Shown here piece by piece: positions 29,601 to 41,460 of a DNA stretch of 64,000 nt. This DNA is from Hippophae tibetana (lineage: Eukaryota; Streptophyta; Magnoliopsida; Rosales; Elaeagnaceae): assembly GCA_037013495.1 (NCBI GenBank), contig CM072801.1, positions 88,273,816 to 88,337,815 on the forward strand, written 5' to 3'. Position 1 is the stretch's first letter, and each line of letters begins with the position of its first letter. The notes below the pieces were generated by a model, which saw only the letters and a program-made list of their open reading frames with translations, was not told where the DNA came from and did no database searches. The translations under genes and the position numbers were made by a program.

Positions 29601-29723
29601 GGACACAATTTCATTCTTTTTTCTGATTTCTAACTTAAGAAAGAAGAAAACAATCAAAGGACAAATTTTTATAAATTTAAAATTCAAACAATAGATAAAA
29701 AAAGATAGACACACCATTTTCAA
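26501..29723 (+). repeat. Pentamer block, copy 1
   Basis: Landmarks lie at 26648, 27301, 27955, 28610 and 29265. Every private variant I checked recurs 3271 bases later. These include 'gaatatggg' and 'agtggtttcg' at 26648, 'aggaaattaatgac' near 27594, 'cctagcaac' near 27163, 'gttttaacaa' near 28073, 'cctagaaactc' near 28471 and 'ctagaagttc' near 29127. The left limit is set by 'acaatatatg' at 26500 versus 'acaacatatg' at 29771. The right limit is set by 'caacaacc' at 29721 versus 'caaaaacc' at 32992. Confidence 0.92.
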
Positions 29724-29771
29724 CAACCTAGGCTATTATACCAAACAATACAAATCCTTTTGGAGGACAAC

Positions 29772-32700
29772 ATATGTACCTAGGAACTCAAAGAATAAGA
29801 AAGTTGAATTGCTTAAAACATGGTTAAGATGATAGAATTGGAATCCGAAAGAACAAGAATAGAAAACAAGGTAATAGGGTGCGACCTAATTTTAAGACGT
29901 CTATAAGTAGTGTAAACGATGGAATATGGGTTAAAATATGAGAATAGAAAAACTACTCCTATAGTGTGTTTTTTATGTATGGAAACATATTTCGATTTAA
30001 TATATTATAATAGTGGTTTCGATATACGAGTTAAAAGTTATAACAATTTACATTTTCAACCCCAATTGATAACTTCTTTTTGTTTTGAAATTGTGAACTA
30101 CAGAAACTTTCTTTCTTTTTTGAAAAACATAGATAGGTTGAACACAAAAATGAAATAACGAGAAAAAATACCGTGAGAGTAAGGAAAGCTACGAAATGAA
30201 ATCCAAATAGGAAAAGAATGACAACAAAATTGAAAGAAAACACTCGACTTGAAGGACACAATTTAATTCTTTTCTCTTATTTCTGGCTTAAGAAAGAAGA
30301 AAACTATCAAAGGACAAATTTTTATAAATCGAAAATTCAAACAATAGATAAATAAAGATAGATACACCATTTTCAACAACCTAGGCTATTATACCAAACA
30401 ATACTAATCCTTTTGGAGGACAACATATGTACCTAGCAACTCAAAGAATAAGAAAGTTGAATTGCTTAAAACATGGTTAAGATGATAGAATTGGAATCCG
30501 AAAGAACAAGAATAGAAAACAAGGTAATAGGGTGCGACCTAATTTTAAGACGTCTATAAGTAGTGTAAACGATGGAATCTGGGTTAAAATATGAGAATAG
30601 AAAAACTACTCCTATAGTGTGTTTTTTATGTATGGAAACATATTTCGATTTAATATATTATAATAGTCATTTCGATATACGAGTTAAAAGTCATAACAAT
30701 TTACAGTTTCAACCCCAATTGATAACTTCGTTTTGTTTTTAAATTGTGAACTGCAGAAACTTTCTTTCTTTTTTCAAAAGCATAGATAGGTTGAACACAA
30801 AAATGAAATAACGTGAAAAAAATTCGGTGAAACTAAGGAATGTTACGAAATGAAATCCAAATAGGAAATTAATGACAACAAAATTGAAAGAAAACACTCG
30901 ACTTAAAGGACACAATTTCATTCTTTTTTCTGATTTCTAACTTAAGAAAGAAGAAAACAATCAAAGGACAAATTTTTATAAATTTAAAATTCAAACAATA
31001 GATAAAAAAAGATAGACACACCATTTTCAAAAACCTAGGCTATTATACCAAACAATACAAATCCTTTTGGAGGACAACATATGTACCTAGGAACTGAAAG
31101 AATAAGAAAGTTGAATTGCTTAAAACATGGTTAAGATGATAGAATTGGAATCCGAAAGAACAAGAATAGAAAACAAGGTAATAGGGTGCGGCCAAATTTT
31201 AAGACGTCTATAAGTAGTGTAAACGATGGAATCTTTGTTAAATTAGGAGAATAGAAAAACTACTCCTATAGTGTGTTTTTTATGTAAGGAAACATATTTC
31301 GATTTGATATATTATAATAGTCGTTTCGATATACGAGTTAAAAGTTTTAACAATTTACAGTTTCAACCCCAATTGATAACTTCTTTTTGTTTTGAAATCG
31401 TGAACTGCAGAAACTTTCTTTCTTTTTTCAAAAGCATAGATAGGTTGAACACAAAAATGAAATAACGTGAAAAAAATTCGGTGAAACTAAGGAATGCTAC
31501 GAAATGAAATCCAAATAGGAAAAGAAAGACAACAAAATTGAAAGAAAACACTCGACTTGAAGGACACAATTTCATTCTTTTTTCTGATTTCTGGCTTAAG
31601 AAAGAAGAAAACTATCAAAGGACAAATTTTTATAAATCGAAAATTCAAACAATAGATAAATAAAGATAGATACACCATTTTCAACAACCAAGGCTATGAT
31701 ACCAAACAATGCAAATACTTTTGGAGGACAACATATGTACCTAGAAACTCAAAGAATAAGAAAGGTTGAATTGCTTAAAACATGGTTAAGATGATAGAAT
31801 TGGAATCCGAAAGAACAAGAATAGAAAACAAGGTAATAGGGTGCGGCCAAATTTTAAGACGTCTATAAGTAGTGTAAACGATGGAATCTGGGTTAAAATA
31901 GGAGAATAGAAAAACTACTCCTATAGTGTGTTTTTTATGTAAGGAAACATATTTCGATTTAATATATTATAATAGTCGTTTCGATATACGAGTTAAAAGT
32001 CATAACAATTTACAGTTTCAACCCCAATTGATAACTTCGTTTTGTTTTGAAATTGTGAACTGCAGAAACTTTCTTTCTTTTTTCAAAAGCATAGATAGGT
32101 TGAACACAAAAATGAAATAACGTGAAAAAAATTCGGTGAAACTAAGGAATGCTACGAAATGAAATCCAAATAGGAAAAGAATGACAACAAAATTGAAAGA
32201 AAACACTCGACTTGAAGGACACAATTTCATTCTTTTTTCTGATTTCTGGATTAAGAAAGAAGAAAACTATCAAAGGACAAATTTTTATAAATCGAAAATT
32301 CAAACAATAGATAAATAAAGATAGATACACCATTTTCAACAACCAAGGCTATGATACCAAACAATGCAAATACTTTTGGAGGACAACATATGTACCTAGA
32401 AGTTCAAAGAATAAGAAAGGTTGAATTGCTTAAAACATGGTTAAGATGATAGAATTGGAATCCGAAAGAACAAGAATAGAAAACAAGGTAATAGGGTGCG
32501 GCCAAATTTTAAGACGTCTATAAGTAGTGTAAACGATGGAATCTGGGTTAAAATAGGAGAATAGAAAAACTACTCCTATAGTGTGTTTTTTATGTAAGGA
32601 AACATATTTCGATTTGATATATTATAATAATCGTTTCGATATACGAGTTAAAAGTTATAACAATTTACAGTTTCAACCCCAATTGATAACTTCTTTTTGT

Positions 32701-32994
32701 TTTGAAATTGTGAACTGCAGAAACTTTCTTTCTTTTTTCAAAAACATAGATAGGTTGAACACAAAAATGAAATAACGTGAAAAAAATTCGGTGAAACTAA
32801 GGAATGTTACGAAATGAAATCCAAATAGGAAAAGAATGACAACAAAATTGAAAGAAAACACTCGACTTAAAGGACACAATTTCATTCTTTTTTCTGATTT
32901 CTAACTTAAGAAAGAAGAAAACAATCAAAGGACAAATTTTTATAAATTTAAAATTCAAACAATAGATAAAAAAAGATAGACACACCATTTTCAA
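29772..32994 (+). repeat. Pentamer block, copy 2
   Basis: Landmarks lie at 29919, 30572, 31226, 31881 and 32536. This is the direct tandem copy of 26501-29723. I found no difference between the two copies at any diagnostic site compared, which makes it one of the youngest large duplications in the window. Just beyond its right end the sequence switches to a 'ctttgttaaattagg' unit at 33190, which resembles the third member of the block (27955, 31226) rather than the first. Copying therefore resumed out of register. Confidence 0.92.
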
Positions 32995-33189
32995 AAACCT
33001 AGGCTATTATACCAAACAATACAAATCCTTTTGGAGGACGACATATGTACCTAGGAACTGAAAGAATAAGAAAGTTGAATTGCTTAAAACATGGTTAAGA
33101 TGATAGAATTGGAATCCGAAAGAACAAGAATAGAAAACAAGGGAATAGGGTGCGGCCAAATTTTAAGACGTCTATAAGTAGTGTAAACG

Positions 33190-34496
33190 ATGGAATCTTT
33201 GTTAAATTAGGAGAATAGAAAAACTACTCCTATAGTGTGTTTTTTATTTAAGGAAACATATTTCGATTTGATATATTATAATAGTCGTTTCGATATACGA
33301 GTTAAAAGTTTTAACAATTTACAGTTTCAACCCCAATTGATAACTTCTTTTTGTTTTGAAATCGTGAACTGCAGAAACTTTCTTTCTTTTTTCAAAAGCA
33401 TAGATAGGTTGAACACAAAAATGAAATAACGTGAAAAAAATTCGGTGAAACTAAGGAATGCTACGAAATGAAATCCAAATAGGAAAAGAAAGACAACAAA
33501 ATTGAAAGAAAACACTCGACTTGAAGGACACAATTTCATTCTTTTTTCTGATTTCTAACTTAAGAAAGAAGAAAACAATCAAAGGACAAATTTTTATAAA
33601 TTTAAAATTCAAACAATAGATAAAAAAAGATAGACACACCATTTTCAACAACCTAGGCTATTATACCAAACAATACAAATCCTTTTGGAGGACACCATAT
33701 GTACCTAGGAACTCAAAGAATAAGAAAGTTGAATTGCTTAAAACATGGTTAAGATGATAGAATTGGAATCCGAAAGAACAAGAATAGAAAACAAGGTAAT
33801 AGGGTGCCACCTAATTTTAAGACGTCTATAAGTAGTGTAAACGATGGAATCTGGGTTAAAATATGAGAATAGAAAAACTACTCCTATAGTGTGTTTTTTA
33901 TGTAAGGAAACATATTTCGATTTAATATATTATAATAGTCGTTTCGATATACGAGTTAAAAGTCATCACAATTACAGTTTCAACCTCAATTGATAACTTC
34001 GTTTTGTTTTGAAATCGTGAACTGCAGAAACTTTCTTTCTTTTTTCAAAAGCATAGATAGGTTGAACACAAAAATGAAATAACGTGAAAAAAATTCGTTG
34101 AAACTAAGGAATGCTACGAAATGAAATCCAAATAGGAAAAGAATGACAACAAAATTGAAAGAAAACACTCGACTTAAAGGACACAATTTCATTCTTTTTT
34201 CTGATTTCTAACTTAAGAAAGAAGAAAACAATCAAAGGACAAATTTTTATAAATTTAAAATTCAAACAATAGATAAAAAAAGATAGACACACCATTTTCA
34301 ACAACCTAGGCTATTATACCAAACAATACAAATCCTTTTGGAGGACAACATATGTACCTAGGAACTCAAAGAATAAGAAAGTTGAATTGCTTAAAACATG
34401 GTTAAGATGATAGAATTGGAATCCGAAAGAACAAGAATAGAAAACAAGGTAATAGGGTGCCACCTAATTTTAAGACGTCTATAAGTAGTGTAAACG
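33190..34496 (+). repeat. Two transitional monomers
   Basis: Landmarks lie at 33190 and 33844. The first continues the 'gttttaacaa' and 'gaaatcgtg' variants of the 27955 and 31226 units, with a private 'tttatttaagg' (other copies 'tttatgtaagg') near 33242. The second has 'gtcatcacaattacag', with one T lost, and 'ttcgttgaaac', and resembles the 24033 and 54766 units. Both are followed by the 'gtgccacc' mark, near 33805 and 34457. Confidence 0.85.
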
Positions 34497-35150
34497 ATGG
34501 AATCTGGGTTAAAATATGAGAATAGAAAAACTACTCCTATAGTGTGTTTTTTATGTATGGAAACATATTTCGATTTAATATATTATAATAGTCGTTTCGA
34601 TATACGAGTTAAAAGTCATAACAATTTACAGTTTCAACCCCAATTGATAACTTCTTTTTGTTTTGAAATTGTGAACTGCAGACACTTTCTTTCTTTTTTC
34701 AAAAGCATAGATAGGTTGAACACAAAAATGAAATAACGTGAAAAAAATTCGGTGAAACTAAGGAATGCTACGAAATGAAATCCAAATAGGAAAAGAATGA
34801 CAACAAAATTGAAAGAAAACACTCGACTTAAAGGACACAATTTCATTCTTTTTTCTGATTTCTAACTTAAGAAAGAAGAAAACAATCAAAGGACAAATTT
34901 TTATAAATTTAAAATTCAAACAATAGATAAAAAAAGATAGACACACCATTTTCAACAACCTAGGCTATTATACCAAACAATACAAATCCTTTTGGAGGAA
35001 AACATATGTACCTAGGAACTCAAAGAATAAGAAAGTTGAATTGCTTAAAACATGGTTAAGATGATAGAATTGGAATCCGAAAGAACAAGAATAGAAAACA
35101 AGGTAATAGGGTGCGACCTAATTTTAAGACGTCTATAAGTAGTGTAAACG
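34497..35150 (+). repeat. Reference monomer, 654 bp
   Basis: This unit serves as a typical full-length copy. In order it holds an AT-rich front with the near-invariant element 'tttcgatatacgag', a T-rich stretch, an A-rich segment starting at about 34735, and a second T-run followed by a very AT-rich stretch around 34891-34940. The last part has more mixed composition and contains 'ggtaatagggtgc'. Single-copy restriction landmarks are CTGCAG at 34676-34681, CTTAAG at 34866-34871, CATATG at 35003-35008 and GACGTC at 35128-35133. CCTAGG occurs twice, at 34959-34964 and 35011-35016. GACGTC is present in nearly every monomer; it is lost near 20742 and 22705. No shorter internal repeat is evident by eye, so 654 bp appears to be the basic unit. 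Confidence 0.9.
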
Positions 35151-35983
35151 ATGGAATCTGGGTTAAAATATGAGAATAGAAAAACTACTCCTATAGTGTG
35201 TTTTTTATGTATGGAAACATATTTCAATTTAATATATTATAATAGTCGTTTCGATATACGAGTTAAAAGTTATAACAATTTACAGTTTCAACCCCAATTG
35301 ATAACTTCTTTTTGTTTTGAAATTGTGAACTGCAGACACTTTCTTTCTTTTTTCAAAAGCATAGATAGGTTGAACACAAAAATGAAATAACGTGAAAAAA
35401 ATTCGGTGAAACTAAGGAATGCTACGAAATGAAATCCAAATAGGAAAAGAATGACAACAAAATTGAAAGAAAACACTCGACTTGAAGGACACAATTTAAT
35501 TCTTTTCTCTTATTTCTGGCTTAAGAAAGAAGAAAACTATCAAAGGACAAATTTTTATAAATCGAAAATTCAAACAATAGATAAATAAAGATAGATACAC
35601 CATTTTCAACAACCTAGGCTATTATACCAAACAATACTAATCCTTTTGGAGGACAACATATGTACCTAGGAACTCAAAGAATAAGAAAGTTGAATTGCTT
35701 AAAACATGGTTAAGATGATAGAATTGGAATCCGAAAGAACAAAAATAGAAAACAAGGTAATAGGGTGCGACCTAATTTTAAGACGTCTATAAGTAGTGTA
35801 AAGGATGGAATCTTTGTTAAATTAGGAGAATAGCAAAACTACTCCTATAGTGTGTTTTTTATGTAAGGAAACATATTTCGATTTGATATATTATAATAGT
35901 CGTTTCGATATACGAGTTAAAAGTTATAACAATTTACAGCTTCAACCCCAATTGATAACTTCTTTTTGTTTTGAAATTGTGAA

Positions 35984-37945
35984 CTGTAGAAACTTTCTTT
36001 CTTTTTTCAAAAGCATAGATAGGTTTAACACAAAAATGAAATAACGTGAAAAAAATTCGGTGAAACTAAGGAATGCTACGAAATGAAATCCAAATAGGAA
36101 AAGAATGACAACAAAATTGAAAGAAAACACTCGACTTAAAGGACACAATTTCATTCTTTTTTCTGATTTCTAACTTAAGAAAGAAGAAAACAATCAAAGG
36201 ACAAATTTTTATAAATTTAAAATTCAAACAATAGATAAATAAAGATAGACACACCATTTTCAACAACCTAGGCTATTATACCAAACAATACAAATCCTTT
36301 TGGAGGACAACATATGTACCTAGGAACTCAAAGAATAAGAAAGTTGAATTGCTTAAAACATGGTTAAGATGATAGAATTGGAATCCGAAAGAACAAGAAT
36401 AGAAAACAAGGTAATAGGGTGCGACCTAATTTTAAGACGTCTATAAGTAGTGTAAACGATGGAATCTGGGTTAAAATATGAGAATAGAAAAACTACTCCA
36501 ATAGTGTGTTTTTTATGTATGGAAACATATTTCGATTTAATATTTTATAATAGTCGTTTCGATATACGAGTTAAAAGTTATAACAATTTACAGTTTCAAC
36601 CCCAATTGATAACTTCTTTTTGTTTTGAAATTGTGAACTACAGAAACTTTCTTTCTTTTTTCAAAAGCATAGATAGGTTTAACACAAAAATGAAATAACT
36701 TGAAAAAAATTCGGTGAAACTAAGGAATGCTACGAAATGAAATCCAAATAGGAAAAGAATGACAACAAAATTGAAAGAAAACACTCGACTTAAAGGACAC
36801 AATTTCATTCTTTTTTCTGATTTCTAACTTAAGAAAGAAGAAAACAATCAAAGGACAAATTTTTATAAATTTAAAATTCAAACAATAGATAAATAAAGAT
36901 AGACACACCATTTTCAACAACCTAGGCTATTATACCAAACAATACAAATCCTTTTGGAGGACAACATATGTACCTAGGAACTCAAAGAATAAGAAAGTTG
37001 AATTGCTTAAAACATGGTTAAGATGATAGAATTGGAATCCGAAAGAACAAGAATAGAAAACAAGGTAATAGGGTGCGACCTAATTTTAAGACGTCTATAA
37101 GTAGTGTAAACGATGGAATCTGGGTTAAAATATGAGAATAGAAAAACTACTCCAATAGTGTGTTTTTTATGTATGGAAACATATTTCGATTTAATATTTT
37201 ATAATAGTCGTTTCGATATACGAGTTAAAAGTTATAACAATTTACAGTTTCAACCCCAATTGATAACTTCTTTTTGTTTTGAAATTGTGAACTACAGAAA
37301 CTTTCTTTCTTTTTTCAAAAGCATAGATAGGTTGAACACAAAAATGAAATAACGTGAAAAAAATTCAGTGAAACTAAGGAATGCTACGAAATGAAATTCA
37401 AATAGGAAAAGAATGACAACAAAATTGAAAGAAAACACTCGACTTAAAGGACACAATTTCATTCTTTTTTCTGATTTCTAACTTAAGAAAGAAGAAAACA
37501 ATCAAAGGACAAATTTTTATAAATTTAAAATTCAAACAATAGATAAAAAAAGATAGACACACCATTTTCAACAACCTAGGCTATTATACCAAACAATACA
37601 AATCCTTTTGGAGGACAACATATGTACCTAGGAACTCAAAGAATAAGAAAGTTGAATTGCTTAAAACATGGTTAAGATGATAGAATTGGAATCCGAAAGA
37701 ACAAGAATAGAAAACAATGTAATAGGGTGCGACCTAATTTTAAGACGTCTATAAGTAGTGTAAACGATGGAATATGGGTTAAAATATGAGAATAGAAAAA
37801 CTACTCCTATAGTGTGTTTTTTATGTATGGAAACATATTTCGATTTAATATATTATAATAGTCGTTTCGATATACGAGTTAAAAGTTATAACAATTTACA
37901 GTTTCAACCCCAATTGATAACTTCTTTTTGTTTTGAAATTGTGAA
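35984..37945 (+). repeat. Trimer duplication in block 1, copy a
   Basis: This 1962-base segment covers the end of the 35805 unit, the 36459 and 37113 units and the front of 37767. It begins at the rare 'ctgtag' change (35984), which replaces the usual CTGCAG. It abuts its copy exactly at the second 'ctgtag' (37946). Shared marks include 'aggtttaac', 'taatattttat', 'actccaatag' and 'gaaattcaaatagg'. A private 'aataacttg' near 36696 separates it from copy b. Confidence 0.88.
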
Positions 37946-39907
37946 CTGTAGAAACTTTCTTTCTTTTTTCAAAAGCATAGATAGGTTTAACACAAAAATG
38001 AAATAACGTGAAAAAAATTCGGTGAAACTAAGGAATGCTACGAAATGAAATCCAAATAGGAAAAGAATGACAACAAAATTGAAAGAAAACACTCGACTTA
38101 AAGGACACAATTTCATTCTTTTTTCTGATTTCTAACTTAAGAAAGAAGAAAACAATCAAAGGACAAATTTTTATAAATTTAAAATTCAAACAATAGATAA
38201 ATAAAGATAGACACACCATTTTCAACAACCTAGGCTATTATACCAAACAATACAAATCCTTTTGGAGGACAACATATGTACCTAGGAACTCAAAGAATAA
38301 GAAAGTTGAATTGCTTAAAACATGGTTAAGATGATAGAATTGGAATCCGAAAGAACAAGAATAGAAAACAAGGTAATAGGGTGCGACCTAATTTTAAGAC
38401 GTCTATAAGTAGTGTAAACGATGGAATCTGGGTTAAAATATGAGAATAGAAAAACTACTCCAATAGTGTGTTTTTTATGTATGGAAACATATTTCGATTT
38501 AATATTTTATAATAGTCGTTTCGATATACGAGTTAAAAGTTATAACAATTTACAGTTTCAACCCCAATTGATAACTTCTTTTTGTTTTGAAATTGTGAAC
38601 TACAGAAACTTTCTTTCTTTTTTCAAAAGCATAGATAGGTTTAACACAAAAATGAAATAACGTGAAAAAAATTCGGTGAAACTAAGGAATGCTACGAAAT
38701 GAAATCCAAATAGGAAAAGAATGACAACAAAATTGAAAGAAAACACTCGACTTAAAGGACACAATTTCATTCTTTTTTCTGATTTCTAACTTAAGAAAGA
38801 AGAAAACAATCAAAGGACAAATTTTTATAAATTTAAAATTCAAACAATAGATAAATAAAGATAGACACACCATTTTCAAAAACCTAGGCTATTATACCAA
38901 ACAATACAAATCCTTTTGGAGGACAACATATGTACCTAGGAACTCAAAGAATAAGAAAGTTGAATTGCTTAAAACATGGTTAAGATGACAGAATTGGAAT
39001 CCGAAAGAACAAGAATAGAAAACAAGGTAATAGGGTGCGACCTAATTTTAAGACGTCTATAAGTAGTGTAAACGATGGAATCTGGGTTAAAATATGAGAA
39101 TAGAAAAACTACTCCAATAGTGTGTTTTTTATGTATGGAAACATATTTCGATTTAATATTTTATAATAGTCGTTTCGATATACGAGTTAAAAGTTATAAC
39201 AATTTACAGTTTCAACCCCAATTGATAACTTCTTTTTGTTTTGAAATTGTGAACTACAGAAACTTTCTTTCTTTTTTCAAAAGCATAGATAGGTTGAACA
39301 CAAAAATGAAATAACGTGAAAAAAATTCAGTGAAACTAAGGAATGCTACGAAATGAAATTCAAATAGGAAAAGAATGACAACAAAATTGAAAGAAAACAC
39401 TCGACTTAAAGGACACAATTTCATTCTTTTTTCTGATTTCTAACTTAAGAAAGAAGAAAACAATCAAAGGACAAATTTTTATAAATTTAAAATTCAAACA
39501 ATAGATAAAAAAAGATAGACACACCATTTTCAACAACCTAGGCTATTATACCAAACAATACAAATCCTTTTGGAGGACAACATATGTACCTAGGAACTCA
39601 AAGAATAAGAAAGTTGAATTGCTTAAAACATGGTTAAGATGATAGAATTGGAATCCGAAAGAACAAGAATAGAAAACAATGTAATAGGGTGCGACCTAAT
39701 TTTAAGACGTCTATAAGTAGTGTAAACGATGGAATATGGGTTAAAATATGAGAATAGAAAAACTACTCCTATAGTGTGTTTTTTATGTATGGAAACATAT
39801 TTCGATTTAATATATTATAATAGTCGTTTCGATATACGAGTTAAAAGTTATAACAATTTACAGTTTCAACCCCAATTGATAACTTCTTTTTGTTTTGAAA
39901 TTGTGAA
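37946..39907 (+). repeat. Trimer duplication in block 1, copy b
   Basis: This is the direct repeat of 35984-37945 at an offset of 1962 bases. It carries later private changes, such as 'gatgacagaattgg' near 38986 and 'caaaaacctagg' near 38877. It ends where the 39729 unit shows CTGCAG with the 'gcagacac' form (39908) instead of 'ctgtagaaac'. The 37767 unit is the recombinant joining the copies: its front matches the 39729 unit and its rear matches the 35805 unit. Confidence 0.87.
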
Positions 39908-41460
39908 CTGCAGACACTTTCTTTCTTTTTTCAAAAGCATAGATAGGTTGAACACAAAAATGAAATAACGTGAAAAAATTCGGTGAAACTAAGGAATGCT
40001 ACGAAATGAAATCCAAATAGGAAAAGAAAGACAACAAAATTGAAAGAAAACACTCGACTTGAAGGACACAATTTCATTCTTTTTACTGATTTCTAACTTA
40101 AGAAAGAAGAAAACAATCAAAGGACAAATTTTTATAAATTTAAAATTCAAACAATAGATAAATAAAGATAGACACACCATTTTCAACAACCTAGGCTATT
40201 ATACCAAACAATACAAATCCTTTTGCAGGACAACATATGTACCTAGGAACTCAAAGAATAAGAAAGTTGAATTGCTTAAAACATGGTTAAGATGATAGAA
40301 TTGGAATCCGAAAGAACAAGAATAGAAAACAAGGTAATAGGGTGCGACCTAATTTTAAGACGTCTATAAGTAGTGTAAACGATGGAATCTGGGTTAAAAT
40401 ATGAGAATAGAAAAACTACTCCTATAGTGTGTTTTTTATGTATGGAAACATATTTCGATTTAATATATTATAATAGTCGTTTCGATATACGAGTTAAAAG
40501 TTATAACAATTTACAGTTTCAACCCCAATTGATAACTTCTTTTTGTTTTGAAAATGTGAACTACAGAAACTTTCTTTCTTTTTTCAAAAGCATAGATAGG
40601 TTGAACACAAAAATGAAATAACGTGAAAAAAATTCGGTGAAACTAAGGAATGCTACGAAATGAAATCCAATTAGGAAAAGAATGACAACAAAATTGAAAG
40701 AAAACACTCGACTTAAAGGACACAATTTCATTCTTTTTTCTGATTTCTAACTTAAGAAAGAAGAAAACAATCAAAGGACAAATTTTTATAAATTTAAAAT
40801 TCAAACAATAGATAAAAAAAGATAGACACACCATTTTCAACAACCTAGGCTATTATACCAAACAATACAAATCCTTTTGGAGGACAACATATGTACCTAG
40901 GAACTCAAAGAATAAGAAAGTTGAATTGCTTAAAACATGGTTAAGATGATAGAATTGGAATCCGAAAGAACAAGAATAGAAAACAAGGTAATAGGGTGCG
41001 ACCTAATTTTAAGACGTCTATAAGTAGTGTAAACGATGGAATCTGGGTTAAAATATGAGAATAGAAAAACTACTCCTATAGTGTGTTTTTATGTATGGAA
41101 ACATCTTTCGATTTAATATATTATAATAGTCGTTTCGATATACGAGTTAAAAGTTATAACAATTTACAGTTTCAACCCCAATTGATAACTTCTTTTTGTT
41201 TTGAAAATGTGAACTACAGAAACTTTCTTTCTTTTTTCAAAAGCATAGATAGGTTGAACACAAAAATGAAATAACGTGAAAAAAATTCGGTGAAACTAAG
41301 GAATGCTACGAAATGAAATCCAAATAGGAAAAGAATGACAACAAAATTGAAAGAAAACACTCGACTTAAAGGACACAATTTCATTCTTTTTTCTGATTTC
41401 TAACTTAAGAAAGAAGAAAACAATCAAAGGACAAATTTTTATAAATTTAAAATTCAAACA

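Noticed and set aside
34587..34604. Possible CENP-B box at 'tttcgatatacgag'
   Set aside because: The CENP-B box requires TTCG, then A and CGGG at fixed spacing. Here the CGGG part is missing, so the match is only the TTCG.
34497..34736. 79-codon plus-strand open frame beginning MESGLKYENRK, present in many monomers
   Set aside because: The frame is not maintained. The start codon is ATA at 5060, 7680 and 10953 and AGG at 9644. 'ttaaaatag' or 'ttaaagtag' puts a stop at about codon 7 in many units (for example 2442, 3096, 10299). Indels shift the frame near 20298, 51691 and 56930. It persists because the satellite is homogenised, not through visible selection.
34891..34940. Very AT-rich stretch as a replication origin or yeast-type ARS
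   Set aside because: The closest text to the 11-base ARS consensus keeps mismatches in its T-run. Low G+C alone is weak evidence in a 29% G+C repeat.
34758..34958. 66-codon minus-strand open frame rich in F, L and I that resembles a membrane peptide
   Set aside because: It is the reverse complement of the A-rich segment, so hydrophobic codons follow from base composition. Neighbouring minus-strand frames of 70, 107, 113 and 130 codons are the same DNA joined by single-base indels or by the 63-bp deletion.
34994..35059. 'ggagg' followed by ATG, resembling a bacterial ribosome binding site and start
   Set aside because: The frame from 35006 stops after 17 codons and changes with the one-base G indel in 'aaaggttg'. 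A 98-copy satellite with higher-order duplications is not a bacterial operon context.
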